Numbered from the stretch's first letter, positions 1 to 11,434 are shown. The stretch: 64,000 bases of DNA from Cytospora piceicola (GCA_023375675.1 JALQBC010000018.1:682001-746000); one strand, 5' to 3'. Numbers and translations are program-made. Notes: generated by a model from the letters alone, not told the origin.

Positions 1-2808
1 GAGTCTCAAGTGTTCTGTTTCATTACGTTTGTCTCACCTTGATTCGACATTGCGTACTGTTATGTACTAACGGCAACCCATAATTGATACCTCCCTTCCG
101 TCCCTGCCTACCTAAGTACAGAAAGACAGATAGGGAAGAGACAAGGGGGAAAATATCCCACTGGCAGCCCTGGAGGTTTGGTCATCGAAAAGGAACAAGT
201 TCTGTGCAAGATCTCAAAACAGGGTCATGTTCTCAGCTTCCTATCAGCTGACCTTTTTCTTTTTTTGAAGATAAAACGAACCAGCAGTTCTGATAGCAAA
301 CTTCCTGCTGGGTTCGCTATCATCGATTTCCGAAGAGATCCCATGCTGTTCATTTTCCAAGGTTGAGGTGGCTTGGTGACGAATCATCCACACCCTACCA
401 AAAATTAACCACCCTGCTGTTATCGGTCAACTGGTCCCCTAAATCTGCACCTCCAGGACAGGCCGTGCCGCGAATAGTGATGCCACCGTACATACCACAG
501 TGGTATCGTCCTTACCAATCGTGGAATGCCGTTGAGATGAGGCCGCACACCGTTCCACAGCACGTCCTCCCCTTCCGAGCCACCTCCTGACGTCGCCGGC
601 AGCTCTATTCCCACCCCCCTTCTTCTATATATCTATATATTTACTGGCGCTAGGGTTTTACGCCTACATCCTGAAGTTCAAAGCCAATTCTCCAGTAAGT
701 GCGTGTATCCAAAACCAATCTACAATCTACGGCCAAGCGATGCCCTGGGTGCACCTACCGTCAGTGCACTCACTCGGCAACCTTTATTGGGCCGGCATTC
801 GCCCGACTCCGGCCTCAAAACTGATCCGTATATGCGCTCGCCTTCTTCTCCGTCACACGCCTCCCAAATTCCAAAATAACCCTAGCTTCAAATTCGGTGT
901 ATTGCGCAATGCGGTCACATCACAGCGTTCCTCTTACTCCCCCGCCTCCCCTTCCCATGTCTCGAGTGCTGACACCCCGCGTCCTGGGGACACAGGCGCA
1001 ACAAGCACACCGCTAGTCAATGTGACGAGGGGGACAATAGGACGGGGAGGAGGGGAGCATTGATCTGATAGGGCTTGATGGCGCTGCGGCAGGATTGTGT
1101 CTGATCCCCCCCCTTCCACCTCTTTTAGCGTTGGCGTCTGGTGGCTTGAAAGGGGGCCCCGGCCGCTCGCTGTTTTCGGCATCGCTAGCATTCAGTATGT
1201 ATGTAGCCTTGTTCTAATGGCGCACTATCCTGCTTCGAAGTTATTTGCCACCTCGATATGGCCACGCTAAGCAGAGGCGTTGCCCACCACGGCAGATGCA
1301 ATCTCCTTATTACCAAAGCGGGATTGAGAAGTCATATTGCTTCTTCCTGCCACGGCATCGTAGGAGGGTATGCACGTGACCTCAAGTCACGACGAATTTC
1401 TGCGCCTGGCAGTGAACTTGCATCTGTTCAATATTTCCAGACGACCCGACTTGCGTGTCGCTCAGTATTGTACCGGAATGTCTGTTTCTTTTCTTGTCAG
1501 CCTATGATTGAGCTGTGTTGGTGTGAGGCTCGTTGTCGGACTCAGGACTAACGGTCTGAGGGTACTGCCGAGATGCTAACGGGCATGTCCGCTCTCCCAG
1601 TGCACACGGGATCTTATGAAGAGGCCCAAGGGTATTTATCACTATACTCCAGACAACACGGAGCATGATATACAGGATTTCGTCCATACGCAACGTTTCC
1701 CCAGCTCGCAATCCATCGCATGTCGTTGTTTAGCCCGAAGATCCCTCTCAAATCGGACGGGAGATCGTCGTGTGTATAGTAATCTCGTGCCTGAAAATCC
1801 TTCTAGCCCCGTGATATGCACTGTCAAAGAGCGGCAGATCAACATCAGTTGATTCTCGTGGCCTGCCAGGCTGCCAGGCTAAAACCTGGAGGAGGCGAAC
1901 ATTGCGTTGATCGCTCGCACGGCCGGCTCTAGTACATAGTAGTATCTTGTGGATCGGCATGGACACCCCAGGGGCCGCTTCTAGGCCTCGAACTCCATAT
2001 GCCTGCGCAAGCTGTAAGTCTGTCCTATATTGAGGTGTCGAGTTTTCCTAGGAGGCACTTATGTATACCTAGGCTAGGTATGGGTGTATGCCTTATCTTC
2101 ACCCTTGACCAAATATCCTCGATTGTAGCACTGGAGTTGCTGGGGGGACAAACTCTTACTTTTCATCATATCTTGCGCAATTGACTTTATAGTCAACAGG
2201 TTGCTTCTCAACTTCTAATATCCAGTCTCAACCTCTTGTTATAAATACAATTTGTCCCTGAAAGACCATTCTCTCAAATGTCTGCATCCGTAAGTAGTGA
2301 AGTAAATGCTTGGTGGAAGGTGAGTTAGGTATCAGATCGCAACAATTGTCATATTACTCTTGCCATATCAATGTTAGGTGCTTGTAAGATCGCACTAAGT
2401 TTGGAGGATAGATCAATTGATTAGGTCTATATATGTATATCTGTGCTCTCGCATAAGGTACCATATCACTGGATTGGAAGGTATTTTTGCAGGAGGCCAA
2501 CTTCGCTTGAATTTCAACGGTCCGTATGTATGTACTCATCACTCAATCAATAGCAAGCGTGTACAGGACATCTGGAGTTGGAGCCTGTAGGAAGGGACAG
2601 GTGTGGGTGAATCTTGTATTACTGTAGGCGGCAGTAGTACCTGCTGAGCTCTGCTCTTATGCTCCTCCTTCATACACATATTGACCAAACCCCTCTGGTC
2701 ACGAGATCAGTGACTATGTAATCATCGTACCCGTAATGTCGACTTCGCCGGTCGGCATGCGTGGGTTTTGTCTTCAACACCAGATAGATGCTCCCTCCTA
2801 AATGGCTT
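1..2808. other. Left-edge intergenic region, no recognisable gene
   Basis: Only short open frames (under about 110 codons) occur on either strand and none resembles a protein family I know. Base composition is ordinary for the window. Several tracts of CCTAGG/ACCTAGGT-like palindromic sequence occur near 2046-2085. A gene with very short exons cannot be excluded. Confidence 0.5.
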
Positions 2809-3936
2809 TCATAGTTGACCACTGACCTGTTCCTCAGCCTCCAGACCCAGTGTCGCAGAAATCTCGCCGGCAACAGTACGGTCGAACCCGTGCTCTGTGA
2901 GAAGCTTCATGATCTTGGTGAACACGATCGACGAGTTCGAAACTGCCTGTGGCCACCATCTCTTCACCGCAGCTTGGATCTCGTCCTGTCTCTTAGCAGC
3001 GGTGGGACTCACCTGACTTTGCAGGAGGAGCTTGATCAGCTCGACAGAGCTCTCCTTGGTCTTGTCCATGCATGCTAGGCGCAAGGCCTTGTCCATGACT
3101 CCTTTGATGTCGCACTTGTATAAACGCTGCAACATGACATTGACAATGTCGAGGGACTGTTTTGCATTGGTGGGACCCCATAGATCATTGATCGCAGCCG
3201 TCATATTCGCGCCTGGACAGTTGCCATTCACGTCAACACCGGGTTCCAATAGCGCTTTGATGAATGCAAGGCAGTGCTCTGGCTCACCGAGCCTGTCAAG
3301 TGGCCTGGGGCTCCGAGCTCCAGTAATGGGGGTATCCGAGAAGCGAGTACCGTATTGGTAGCTGTTGTCGCCATTACAAAGGTTACACCGGGCCCCAAAC
3401 GCCCTCTGAGGTCGGGAAAACCCATCCTGCTGAGGGGACCACGCAGTCTGGCGCTGATGCGTGAGTTGAGATGTGCAGTCTCTGGCCCGAGGATTAACCT
3501 CAGTTGAGTTGGCCAGGATATACATTATCGACTTGTTGACCTTCTCAACTCCAAGCCTGTGGAGGACTTCCAGGCAAACAAAGTAAAGAATAACAGGAAG
3601 CTGCTCGGCTGCGACGGCAACATCGACGACATTGCAACCGATGTAGGGCGGTTTGGTACCTTTGTAATCGATTTCGGCCCCTTCTGAGATGGCTAGTTGG
3701 ACAAAGTTCACATTGCCATTCTCTGCGCTGCTGCAAAGTGTGCTGTGGAGGCCAAGACTCTTGTAGGCCTTGTGAAAGAAGAACTTGCAGAGCAAGGTGC
3801 TGGTCAGAGCGAGGCGTGTCGAGTCACCGGGTCCTAGATGACGGGAGATTTGATGTTTGAGGTTTTCCGGGAGCTGTTCGAGGCGCGACTTGCCTGGGGG
3901 TAAAACCTGCGGCCTCGTCTGACCTGGATCATTCAT
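2809..3936 (-). CDS. F-box / ankyrin-repeat-like protein
   Basis: A single-exon frame of 375 residues. Residues about 19-55 read like an F-box (LEQLPENLKHQISRHLG followed by LALTSTLLCKFF), the motif that ties a protein to Skp1 in SCF ubiquitin ligases. What follows looks like degenerate ankyrin repeats: an ENGNVNFVQLAISEGAEIDYKG helix-turn-helix near residue 75, AFIKALLEPGVDVNG near 225 and VELIKLLLQSQVSP near 305. Such F-box/ankyrin proteins are abundant in filamentous fungi and are thought to recruit substrates for ubiquitylation. The start is the first ATG of the frame. The next gene downstream of its promoter (4864) runs the other way. The middle third (residues 150-200) is proline/arginine rich and poorly repeat-like, so a hidden intron or some decay is possible. 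The substrate is unknown. Confidence 0.65.
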   Translation of the reverse strand: MNDPGQTRPQVLPPGKSRLEQLPENLKHQISRHLGPGDSTRLALTSTLLCKFFFHKAYKSLGLHSTLCSSAENGNVNFVQLAISEGAEIDYKGTKPPYIGCNVVDVAVAAEQLPVILYFVCLEVLHRLGVEKVNKSIMYILANSTEVNPRARDCTSQLTHQRQTAWSPQQDGFSRPQRAFGARCNLCNGDNSYQYGTRFSDTPITGARSPRPLDRLGEPEHCLAFIKALLEPGVDVNGNCPGANMTAAINDLWGPTNAKQSLDIVNVMLQRLYKCDIKGVMDKALRLACMDKTKESSVELIKLLLQSQVSPTAAKRQDEIQAAVKRWWPQAVSNSSIVFTKIMKLLTEHGFDRTVAGEISATLGLEAEEQVSGQL

Positions 3937-4863
3937 GGTGAGGGAGGATCGATGGCAAGTTGTGGTCTTATTGGTGTGTAGAGAAATAGAATGAGTTTCG
4001 GGTAAGATCCTCTGGGAGGTTTCTCGTGAAATATTGACAAAGTTGTTGCGTGGTGGAAGTGTTCAAGGAGAGCCTCAGGGCAAAGGTAGGAAGTTTTCAA
4101 TATTTTATTTATACACATGGTTAGAGAAGTTTCCACTTTGCTAAGACACATAACTTCAAAGAGTAATCCTTGGGTCTTTGTTACACCAGGTCAGTTTCAT
4201 AGGTTTGTTTCGACGAGATTGTGTGTTTTCACTCCTAAAGACAGGGCTTTGTTGACTGCCGGCCTAAAAGGGAAAGGGGGTGAAAGCCCATGTGGAAGGA
4301 AACCTGTGAGTACATCCCACTTCACCATTTCTCGAAACCTCCAAACAATACAAATGTACCTGGTATCGCCTCATCCAGGGCTTCCACTCCTCGAAAATAC
4401 ACAATTACAGGATTTTCTGAAACCCGCTCCAATCCAATTTAGGAGGCACCTGGGCTGTTTGTTTACCATTTCTACAGGCCCGTATGGTCACGGTAATATC
4501 GGGTCTTATTCAGATACCGTCGGCCTCAGAAAGGCCTAGATCGAATTATTGCTATGATATATCTCCTCGTAGGTCTGCCGCATGTAACTTCGAAATACGA
4601 CTCTTTTCGGTTGGAAGGGAGGATGAGGCAGTGTAACCTTATGCACTCAGCCTCTTGCGGGGTGACTCAGCGTGGCTAATATATTACATGCTGCGAACTG
4701 AGGTACCTACCAATTCTTGAGTAAGCCATATCAGTGTCACCTGACTACTTGCAGAAACACAAAAAACACCAGACGAAGCCTAGAATTCTCAGCAGGATTA
4801 TTCTCCGAAAATCCATCATTATTAGTCAATTTTTGGAACACCAATCGACCCAGCAACGTAACC
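3937..4863. other. Divergent intergenic region
   Basis: This 927-bp spacer lies between the F-box gene (-) and the cyclase gene (+) and presumably holds both promoters. A 140-codon open frame at 4117-4539 (+) has no recognisable motif and I treat it as chance. Confidence 0.5.
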
Positions 4864-6224
4864 ATGGCCCCAGCCAATATTATCGAGCTTGACGGCCGCA
4901 CCGGCGAAGGAGGCGGCCAGCTTGTCAGAAATGCAATCGCTCTGGCCTCCGTTGCATCCAAGCCAGTCAGAATCATCAATATCAGGGGCAAGCGCCCAGG
5001 ACCTCGTGGTGGTGGTGCGTTTCGAATGCTGCTTCTCGAATTCTATCCATGGATGTACCAGTTTGTACCTCGCTGACAAAACCAGGCCTCAAATCTCAGC
5101 ATGTAACATCCATCGAATGGCTAGCAGAAGCTACTGAAGCCGAAGTTATTGGCCTTGAAGTTGGCAGCAAGACACTGGAATTTCGACCGAAACGTGGACC
5201 CTGCGACCAACTCGAGAGGAACATCAAGATCCGAGCTGCATCGGCAGCCGCAAGCTCGCTATTGATCTTCCAGGCTGTCTTTCCCTTCCTGCTCTTCGCC
5301 GGGAACGATAGTAACGAACCCATCGAACTGACAATATCTGGAGGCACCAATGTATCTTTTTCGCTCAGCTACGAGTATCTGGATCAGGTTTTACTGCCTA
5401 CGTTGGAAGAGTGGTTTGGCGTCTCCGTGGAGAGAAAACTAATCGAGAGGGGTTGGAGTGCAGGGACCGCCTCACGAGGGTCTGTCTGGTTCAAGGTCCA
5501 GCCTCTTATTCGAGGCGAGAGGCTCAGGCTGAAGGACAAAGCTCGGGGGCTCGGCATACGACCGACAGACTTCGATATCAAATCTGTTGATGTGACAACC
5601 ATCACTCCCGCAGGACTGCGCACCGATCTTGAGACTGCCCTGCGGGATGACCTTGGCAAGATATTCCCAGGAGCGGTGGTCAACATCAGATGCCATGAAG
5701 AGAGCAATCACGAGGCAAGGATGTACGTCCTACTGGTTGCCAAGTCAGCGACGTTAAGGTGGGGCAAAGATCACCTGTACGCTGCGAAGCGCAAGGGAAA
5801 GACAACCAAAGAACTTGGTAAGGAGATATCCAAAAAAGTCACTAATGACCTGTACGAAGAAGTTAGCACCGGTGGTGTGGTCGACGAGCACTTGCAGGAT
5901 CAGTTGGTCATTTTCCAAGCGTTGGCTGAGGGGAGGACAAGTTTTCCGAGGAGAAAGTCTGCAACTCCCACGACGTTGATGGACGATCAAGACAAAACAA
6001 CCCGGAATATAGAAGAGGAGATGGAGACTTTATCTCCTGATGAGCGGCTGAAGAAGGATAAAACCAGCAAACCGTTCGGTGACTCTGAGACGGACAGCAT
6101 GCACACACAGACAGCTCGTTGGGTCACGGCGGAGGTTCTGGATGCAACGTTGACTTGGTACAACAAGGGAAGGATATGCGAAGGAGTGGGCCTGAGATCA
6201 GGTGTGAGAGTGCCTCTGAATTAG
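4864..6224 (+). CDS. RNA 3'-terminal phosphate cyclase
   Basis: Two exons, 4864-5014 and 5086-6224, split by a 71-nt GT..AG intron, give 429 residues. The family (RtcA/RTCA) converts RNA 3'-phosphate ends to 2',3'-cyclic phosphates using ATP through a histidine-AMP intermediate. The N-terminus has the family signature IIELDGRTGEGGGQLVRNA (residues 6-24), and the splice joins RGKRPGPRGG to GLKSQHV exactly where relatives have the substrate-loop RPxPGLxxQH motif. Near residue 319 is DEHLQDQLV, matching the nucleotidyl-acceptor histidine motif (DEHLxDQL) of active cyclases. The ribosome-assembly paralogue Rcl1 is not expected to carry that histidine, so I favour a true cyclase. A charged tail of about 110 residues follows. 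The ATG at 4864 is chosen because it begins right before the conserved strand. Confidence 0.9.
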
Positions 6225-6858
6225 CTTTTAGATTCATGTCCGTGATAATCCTTATCATTGATGCAAGCTGAGAGATTCATCGCATGTTTAAAAGTCACCC
6301 TGAAGAAGAGACCTTCAAGTTCCGAACTGAGCTCACGGCCGTCTTCCACGTTCTCCGAATACCTATGAGAACCCAGGGGTTACTCCGATTATATCCTCAC
6401 AAGACGCACGACTATGTAGGTACATCCACAAAGTCATAGAAAATTGACCTCGCCTGCACTGCCCAGGTGGGTATAGCAAGTCGTTCAAGCAGGGCGATGT
6501 GATTATACACAGAGCTGGAATGGTAACCCACGCTGGCGAGTACCGCACGAACATTCGAAGACTGGCTGGCTCCTGGACAAGATCGAATCGTTGCCCTTAT
6601 ACAATATCAGGCTTGGGCTCATGAGAAGCATCCTGCGGCACCGCTCTTTCGATGGGAGTCATTCTTGTTCTGCAGCGGGAAAAGAGGACCGGTGTTCCGG
6701 ACCCTGTCCAGGTTCGATGCCCTGCTTTCCTGAGGGCTGATATTCTCGCGGCATTTATACGAGGAAAGTGACGATGTGAGTGGGCCTAGATCAGAACAAG
6801 ACGATCCTAAACTGAGGTGACAGGGAGAACAAGAACCACAGAAAGAGACATAATGACT

Positions 6859-6891
<33 letters not shown>

Positions 6892-7474
6892 TGATAAGTG
6901 ATATCGACGGGCATGAAGACAGTGATTATCTCTTTCCCTGCACGATAGGAGAGGCGGAACTAGTAGACGTAATTGAGTACATACGTGACAGGATTGGCTT
7001 AGTGAGTCCCCCCTCCCCCTTCCCCCCTTCAGTGCCCAGACCCGTAACCAGTCATCGACGCAGGCAAACAAGGTCATCGCACGCCAGACTATGTGGGGTA
7101 TCATAGTCCCCAGTTAAAGAAATCCGATGTTGTGGTGGACAATTATGCACTCTGGCACTTTGTGGCCAATCGACTCTGTCAGCACTGTGATGATTGTGAT
7201 GTGATAAGTGATGCGTGATGCGAGCTGCCCAGTCTGCGTTCTCAGTCCCAAAGTTTCTTGGCGATACGGCGTCGTCATATCCTACCCCTCTTGTGATATA
7301 CTGCCAGATGGTGATGATATAAGCTATCAACTGCAAATCGGCTCCAGGGATATTCTAGACGGGTTATTGTACCTTGATATATATGACCTACGTCTTGTTG
7401 CATCAGACTTCAGACAATCCAATCCCTCACATGTATCTTCAAGAAGCCCAGAATAAAGTCAGAGATACGCTCCA
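6225..7474. other. Intergenic region with a poly-T tract
   Basis: 1.25 kb between two same-direction genes. The only notable item is the homopolymer listed separately at 6858-6882. Short open frames here show no family resemblance. The last 300-400 bp should contain the P450 promoter. Confidence 0.5.
6858..6882. repeat. 25-nt poly-T homopolymer
   Basis: An uninterrupted run of 25 T, followed by AAATAA. It could be a slippage-prone microsatellite or, read on the minus strand, the poly-A tail scar of a retroposed sequence. No flanking target-site duplication is evident. Confidence 0.9.
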
Positions 7475-9148
7475 ATGCTGTCAAGCACCATGATCGAATC
7501 ATTATCTGTAGTTCTTGTCCATGATTACCGATGGATCCCTCTCGCAATCATTATCATTGCACTTCTCATCCGCCTGCTCATCACCCACGTAACTCGAGCA
7601 TCCCTACCACCAGGGCCCCCTCGCCTCCCCCTCCTGGGCAACATCCTCTCCATGCCCACATCCTACCCTTATAGACAGTTCCATACCTGGAGTCTTCAAT
7701 ACGGACCCATATTCAGCCTCGTGGCAGGCAAGGACACCATCATCGTCCTCGCCGACCATGAAACCTCACATGAACTCCTCAACAAGCGCAGCCTGAATTA
7801 TAGTCATCGGCCAAGAATGCCCATGGCATCTGATCTACTGTACAAGGGCGATCATATGCTCATACGGCCTTTTGATGATAAATACAGGGCTCACAGGAAG
7901 AACATGGGACCTGTTCTCACAAAGCCTGCGAGTCGAAAGGTTGTTCCATTACTGGATATGGAGAGCATCGCATCCTTGCGGCAGCTGCTGGACTTCTGCG
8001 AAGGGAGCGAGAAGGAACGCTTGGACGCCAGAGAGTACGTCAAGCATGTCAAAGACCAATCAAAGTCTTTAGATGGGTACTGCGCAGTCGTGAAGGCCCT
8101 GCACCGCTTCACAGCCTCCATGTCATACATGCTCGTCTATGGCTTCCGTATCGAGACCGGTCGTGAGCCAGAACTCACCGAAGCACATCTGATCGAAAAG
8201 AGATTTGCCGAGGCAATGAAGCCGGGAGTTTGGCCCTGCGATGTGATTCCCGCTCTTAACTATCTGCCTGCTTGGCTTGCCCCCTGGAAGAGGACGGCGG
8301 AACGGTGGTACGAGTTCGAGAAGAACCACCATATGAAGAGTATTGAAAAAGCCAAGAATACTCATTCTTGGAATTGGACAAAGGCGCTCATGGGTTCCAA
8401 GGCCGCAAGGGGGCTGGGTGACGTGAGCTTGGCATATGATGTGGGCGTTTTGAATGATGCGGGTCTGGACACGACAGTGCAAACTTTGGAAATGTTTATC
8501 ATGGCTGCTGTGGCCAATCCGGAAAAGATGAAGATCGCACAGGATGAACTGGACAGAGTTGTAGGGCTGGACAGGTTGCCTGGTATAGAGGATGAAAAGG
8601 AGCTTCCATATTTATCTGCGGTCATCGAGGAGGTCTTGCGTTGGCGGCCGATTCTCATGGGTGGCATACCACATTCAAACCTGCAAGAGGATTTCTTCAT
8701 GGGGTACCGCATACCGAGATACTCCGTTGTGGTCCCGAATTACTGGTCGATCAACATGGACGAGAAAGTGTACAAGGATGCCCATCTGTTCGTCCCCGAA
8801 AGGTGGCTGGAAAACCCTTCCTTACCTGCTCATGTGGGCTTCGGGTTTGGTCGACGGGTTTGCATGGGTGAACACATTGCTCGGGCTGCCTTATTCCTCG
8901 TGGTATCACGCTTGCTATGGGCTTTCGAGATCAAGAAGGAGTTGGACGGGGCCGGCAAAGAGATCGAAGTGGACACTTTTGACTTGTCGGATTATTTCCT
9001 CGTCAGGCCGAATCCGTTCCCTTTGCGCCTGGAAGTGCGCCATGGACGAGTGAGAAAGGCGGTCGATACCGCATGGGAGGATATCGAGAAGGACCCGGAC
9101 GCTGTCATGGATCAAGTGGGAGGCCACTTTAAAGACACGACGAACTGA
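7475..9148 (+). CDS. Cytochrome P450 monooxygenase (intronless)
   Basis: A 557-residue intronless frame, normal length for a fungal microsomal P450. Residues 20-38 form a hydrophobic N-terminal membrane anchor, followed by the proline hinge LPPGPPRLPLLGN. The I-helix oxygen-activation motif reads DAGLDTT (328-334), the K-helix ExxR is EEVLR (E386, R389), the PERF-type motif is PERW (441-444) and the haem loop is FGFGRRVCMG with ligand Cys463. It resembles the fungal clan that includes O-methylsterigmatocystin-oxidoreductase-like enzymes (CYP64-like), but the substrate cannot be deduced. Absence of introns contrasts with the other P450 in this window at 58639. The neighbouring genes (cyclase, secreted protein) do not form an obvious pathway. 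Confidence 0.9.
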   Translation: MLSSTMIESLSVVLVHDYRWIPLAIIIIALLIRLLITHVTRASLPPGPPRLPLLGNILSMPTSYPYRQFHTWSLQYGPIFSLVAGKDTIIVLADHETSHELLNKRSLNYSHRPRMPMASDLLYKGDHMLIRPFDDKYRAHRKNMGPVLTKPASRKVVPLLDMESIASLRQLLDFCEGSEKERLDAREYVKHVKDQSKSLDGYCAVVKALHRFTASMSYMLVYGFRIETGREPELTEAHLIEKRFAEAMKPGVWPCDVIPALNYLPAWLAPWKRTAERWYEFEKNHHMKSIEKAKNTHSWNWTKALMGSKAARGLGDVSLAYDVGVLNDAGLDTTVQTLEMFIMAAVANPEKMKIAQDELDRVVGLDRLPGIEDEKELPYLSAVIEEVLRWRPILMGGIPHSNLQEDFFMGYRIPRYSVVVPNYWSINMDEKVYKDAHLFVPERWLENPSLPAHVGFGFGRRVCMGEHIARAALFLVVSRLLWAFEIKKELDGAGKEIEVDTFDLSDYFLVRPNPFPLRLEVRHGRVRKAVDTAWEDIEKDPDAVMDQVGGHFKDTTN

Positions 9149-9538
9149 CGGCCTCCCCTCAGTGACTAGCCAGATGACCGGAGGGTCTGAAAACCTGTTC
9201 CGTCTCGTTATCAGTATCGGTGGTTCAGTGTTGATTCATTGGTGACTGGGAGAAAGTCGAGGTTCGAGGAGTCATTGGGCGTCAGGACGCCAGGACCTAG
9301 TATGATGAGCGTTGATCGATGATGCCTTGCATAGCAGTTCATTTTCCACTGTACACAGCCACAAGGACCTTACAGGCATGAGTTACTGAGTATGTACGGG
9401 TCGATGAGCCAGAGAGGGAGAGAATATAAGAACCTACACCTGCGTGGTATTATCCCGATCCTCCAGACGGGCATCAACATAAGCGAGACCTTGTTTTGTC
9501 CACCACGCTCATATCAAGTGACTTCACTTGCAAACAAC
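9149..9538. other. Short intergenic region
   Basis: 390 bp between the P450 stop and the start of the secreted-protein gene; it should hold the terminator of the first and the promoter of the second. No specific signal was recognised. Confidence 0.5.
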
Positions 9539-9979
9539 ATGCGAAGCAAGGCGATTTTGAAACCTTTAACATACACTGCTGCCCTGGCAGGCATAGTTAT
9601 GGTTGAGGCTGGCGACAGCATCACGCAGCCCAGCACAACCGGCATGACCAACAAGGCGATCGAGTCGTCCACCATATACAACTCGTATTGTCACTTTACT
9701 TCTCACGGACAGTTCACTGTCTATACCGAGACCTGGGGCTACAAAGACCAATCCCACTGCGACGAGGGTATGAAGGACGACATCCGGCACCAGTGCCGGA
9801 CGTGGCCACAGGGTTGGAAGTGCGCGCCGAATGGGACGGAGAAGTACCCTCACGGTGCGTCGGCCACTTGGACCATGACCAATTGGGTGCAAGACGGGTG
9901 TGTTGAGAAGGCCATATCAATGGCGGCGGGCAGGAGAGTGCTGGTCTCCGGGTGTCCAGGGTTGGGCGCAATATCCTGA
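9539..9979 (+). CDS. Small secreted cysteine-containing protein
   Basis: I place the start at the internal ATG at 9539 because it opens a typical signal peptide: MRSKAILKPL, then a hydrophobic stretch TYTAALAGIVMV and a likely cleavage after VEA. The precursor is 146 residues and the mature part about 120, with six cysteines (in SYCHF, SHCDE, HQCRT, WKCAP, DGCVE and SGCPG), an even number that fits three disulphides. It is rich in Trp, Tyr and His. These traits match fungal small secreted proteins or candidate effectors, but I recognise no named family. The upstream ATG at 9392 would put the signal peptide internally, which argues against it. No intron is needed. Confidence 0.65.
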   Translation: MRSKAILKPLTYTAALAGIVMVEAGDSITQPSTTGMTNKAIESSTIYNSYCHFTSHGQFTVYTETWGYKDQSHCDEGMKDDIRHQCRTWPQGWKCAPNGTEKYPHGASATWTMTNWVQDGCVEKAISMAAGRRVLVSGCPGLGAIS

Positions 9980-10499
9980 GCGTCATCTGCATTCGTTTGA
10001 GTATGTGGGTATTAATTTAGAGACTGTCTGCATCCCCAATGAATAAAACTTGCACGATTCCTACGTCTGGACGTGGACCCAGGTTGAAGTTTAGTACTCG
10101 GGGATGGACGAGGAGGAACAGTTGATAGAAAATGGATGCTTGTACCTAAGTATCCATGTACCCAGGTACCGCTGTTCGTGTACCCAAAGCCAAAATGGCC
10201 CGCCCATGCGCACGTCGTCCAATTAAAGTTAGCTGATCAGGGTCCAGGATGGGAGAACCGGAAGAATTTGACGGATAAGTCTCGATAAGCCCCGATAAGC
10301 CGATAAGCGTATCGACTCGTTTGTTTCTTGCATTTTCTAACCCGCGACTGTCAAACACTGCAGAGCATCACCATCGCCTTCTGACCAACGACCACAACCC
10401 TTCGCAACTGAACCAAACCATTTACAGCCGTTGCCCCCAATCAAAGCAAACCGAAACCACCAGTAATATCAGTCCCTCTCGAGGGTACCGCAAGCCATC
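9980..10499. other. Promoter region of NSA2
   Basis: 520 bp between the secreted-protein gene and NSA2. The NSA2-proximal part has a cluster of four GATAAG motifs (listed separately) and then a C/A-rich stretch typical of fungal 5' leaders. Confidence 0.55.
10274..10307 (+). promoter_or_regulatory. Cluster of four GATAAG motifs
   Basis: GATAAG occurs four times in 34 bp (10274, 10284, 10294, 10302), the first three exactly 10 bp apart, about one helical turn. GATAAG is the consensus of fungal GATA zinc-finger factors (for example AreA/Nit2, Sre). The cluster lies about 190 bp upstream of the NSA2 start codon. Binding is an inference. Confidence 0.5.
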
Positions 10500-11434
10500 A
10501 TGGTAAGGAACCCGCTGCCGCCACCCATCTGCGTCCGCAACCATCGAACGGGCAGCAACTGATTATGATTTCACTACCTACAGCCTCAAAATGAGTACAT
10601 GGAAAGGCACACCAAGCTGCATGGTCGTCGCCTCGATCATGAAGAGCGTGCACGCAAGAAGGCCGCCCGTGAGGGCCACGACGCCTCCGAGAAGGCTCAG
10701 AACCTCCGTGGACTGCGCGCCAAGATGCACGCCGAGAAGAGACACAAGGAGAAGATCCAGATGCGCAAGCAGATCAAGGCCCACGAGGAGCGCAACGTCA
10801 AGTCCGCCGCCCCCGACAAGGAGCCTGCGAACCCCGTCCCCGCCTACCTGCTCGACCGAAACAACCCCACATCCGCCAAGGCTTTGAGTTCTTCCATCAA
10901 GAACAAGCGATCCGAGAAGGCGGCTAGGTTCGCTGTGCCGCTGCCTAAGGTCAAGGGTATCTCCGAGGAGGAGATGTTCAAGGTTGTGCATACGGGCAAG
11001 AAGACGCACAAGAAGGGTTGGAAGCGCATGGTTACCAAGCCTACCTTTGTCGGCCCCGACTTCACGAGACGGCCGGTCAAGTACGAGCGTTTCATCCGTC
11101 CAATGGGTCTTCGCTGTAAGTTAAAGAAGTCCACGAATATCTCTAAATTACTACCGACCTTGAGCTTACGAAGAAAATAACAGACAAGAAAGCCAATGTA
11201 ACCCATCCAGAACTTGGAGTTACCGTCCAATTGCCGATAATTTCGGTCAAGAAGAACCCTCAAAACCCACTGTACACGCAACTTGGTGTCCTGAGCAAGG
11301 GTACCGTCCTCGAGGTCAACGTCTCCGAGCTGGGGATCACGACTACTTCTGGCAAGGTCGTGTGGGGTCGATACGCCCAGGTCACGAACAACCCGGAGAA
11401 CGATGGTTGTGTCAACGCTGTCCTGCTGGTCTAA
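10500..11434 (+). CDS. NSA2: Ribosome biogenesis protein Nsa2
   Basis: Three exons, 10500-10502, 10584-11115 and 11184-11434, give 261 residues, the same length as yeast Nsa2. The start ATG forms a coding exon by itself: GTAAGG follows at once, and the next exon opens with PQNEYMERH, matching the conserved MPQNEYIE start. The second splice restores [21 protein letters not shown]. The N-terminal half is highly basic ([19 protein letters not shown], then lysine/arginine-rich heptads); the C-terminal half forms the eS8/TINP1-type beta barrel ([28 protein letters not shown]). Nsa2 acts in the nucleus and nucleolus, stabilising pre-60S particles during 27S rRNA processing. It is an essential housekeeping gene and is intact here. 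Confidence 0.97.

Noticed and set aside
4117..4539. 140-codon plus-strand ORF
   Set aside because: It has no recognisable domain, lies in a divergent promoter region, and its residues look random.
6619..7104. 161-codon minus-strand ORF with a lysine run
   Set aside because: It reads through the 25-nt poly-T tract (giving poly-lysine) and has no family motif; likely chance.
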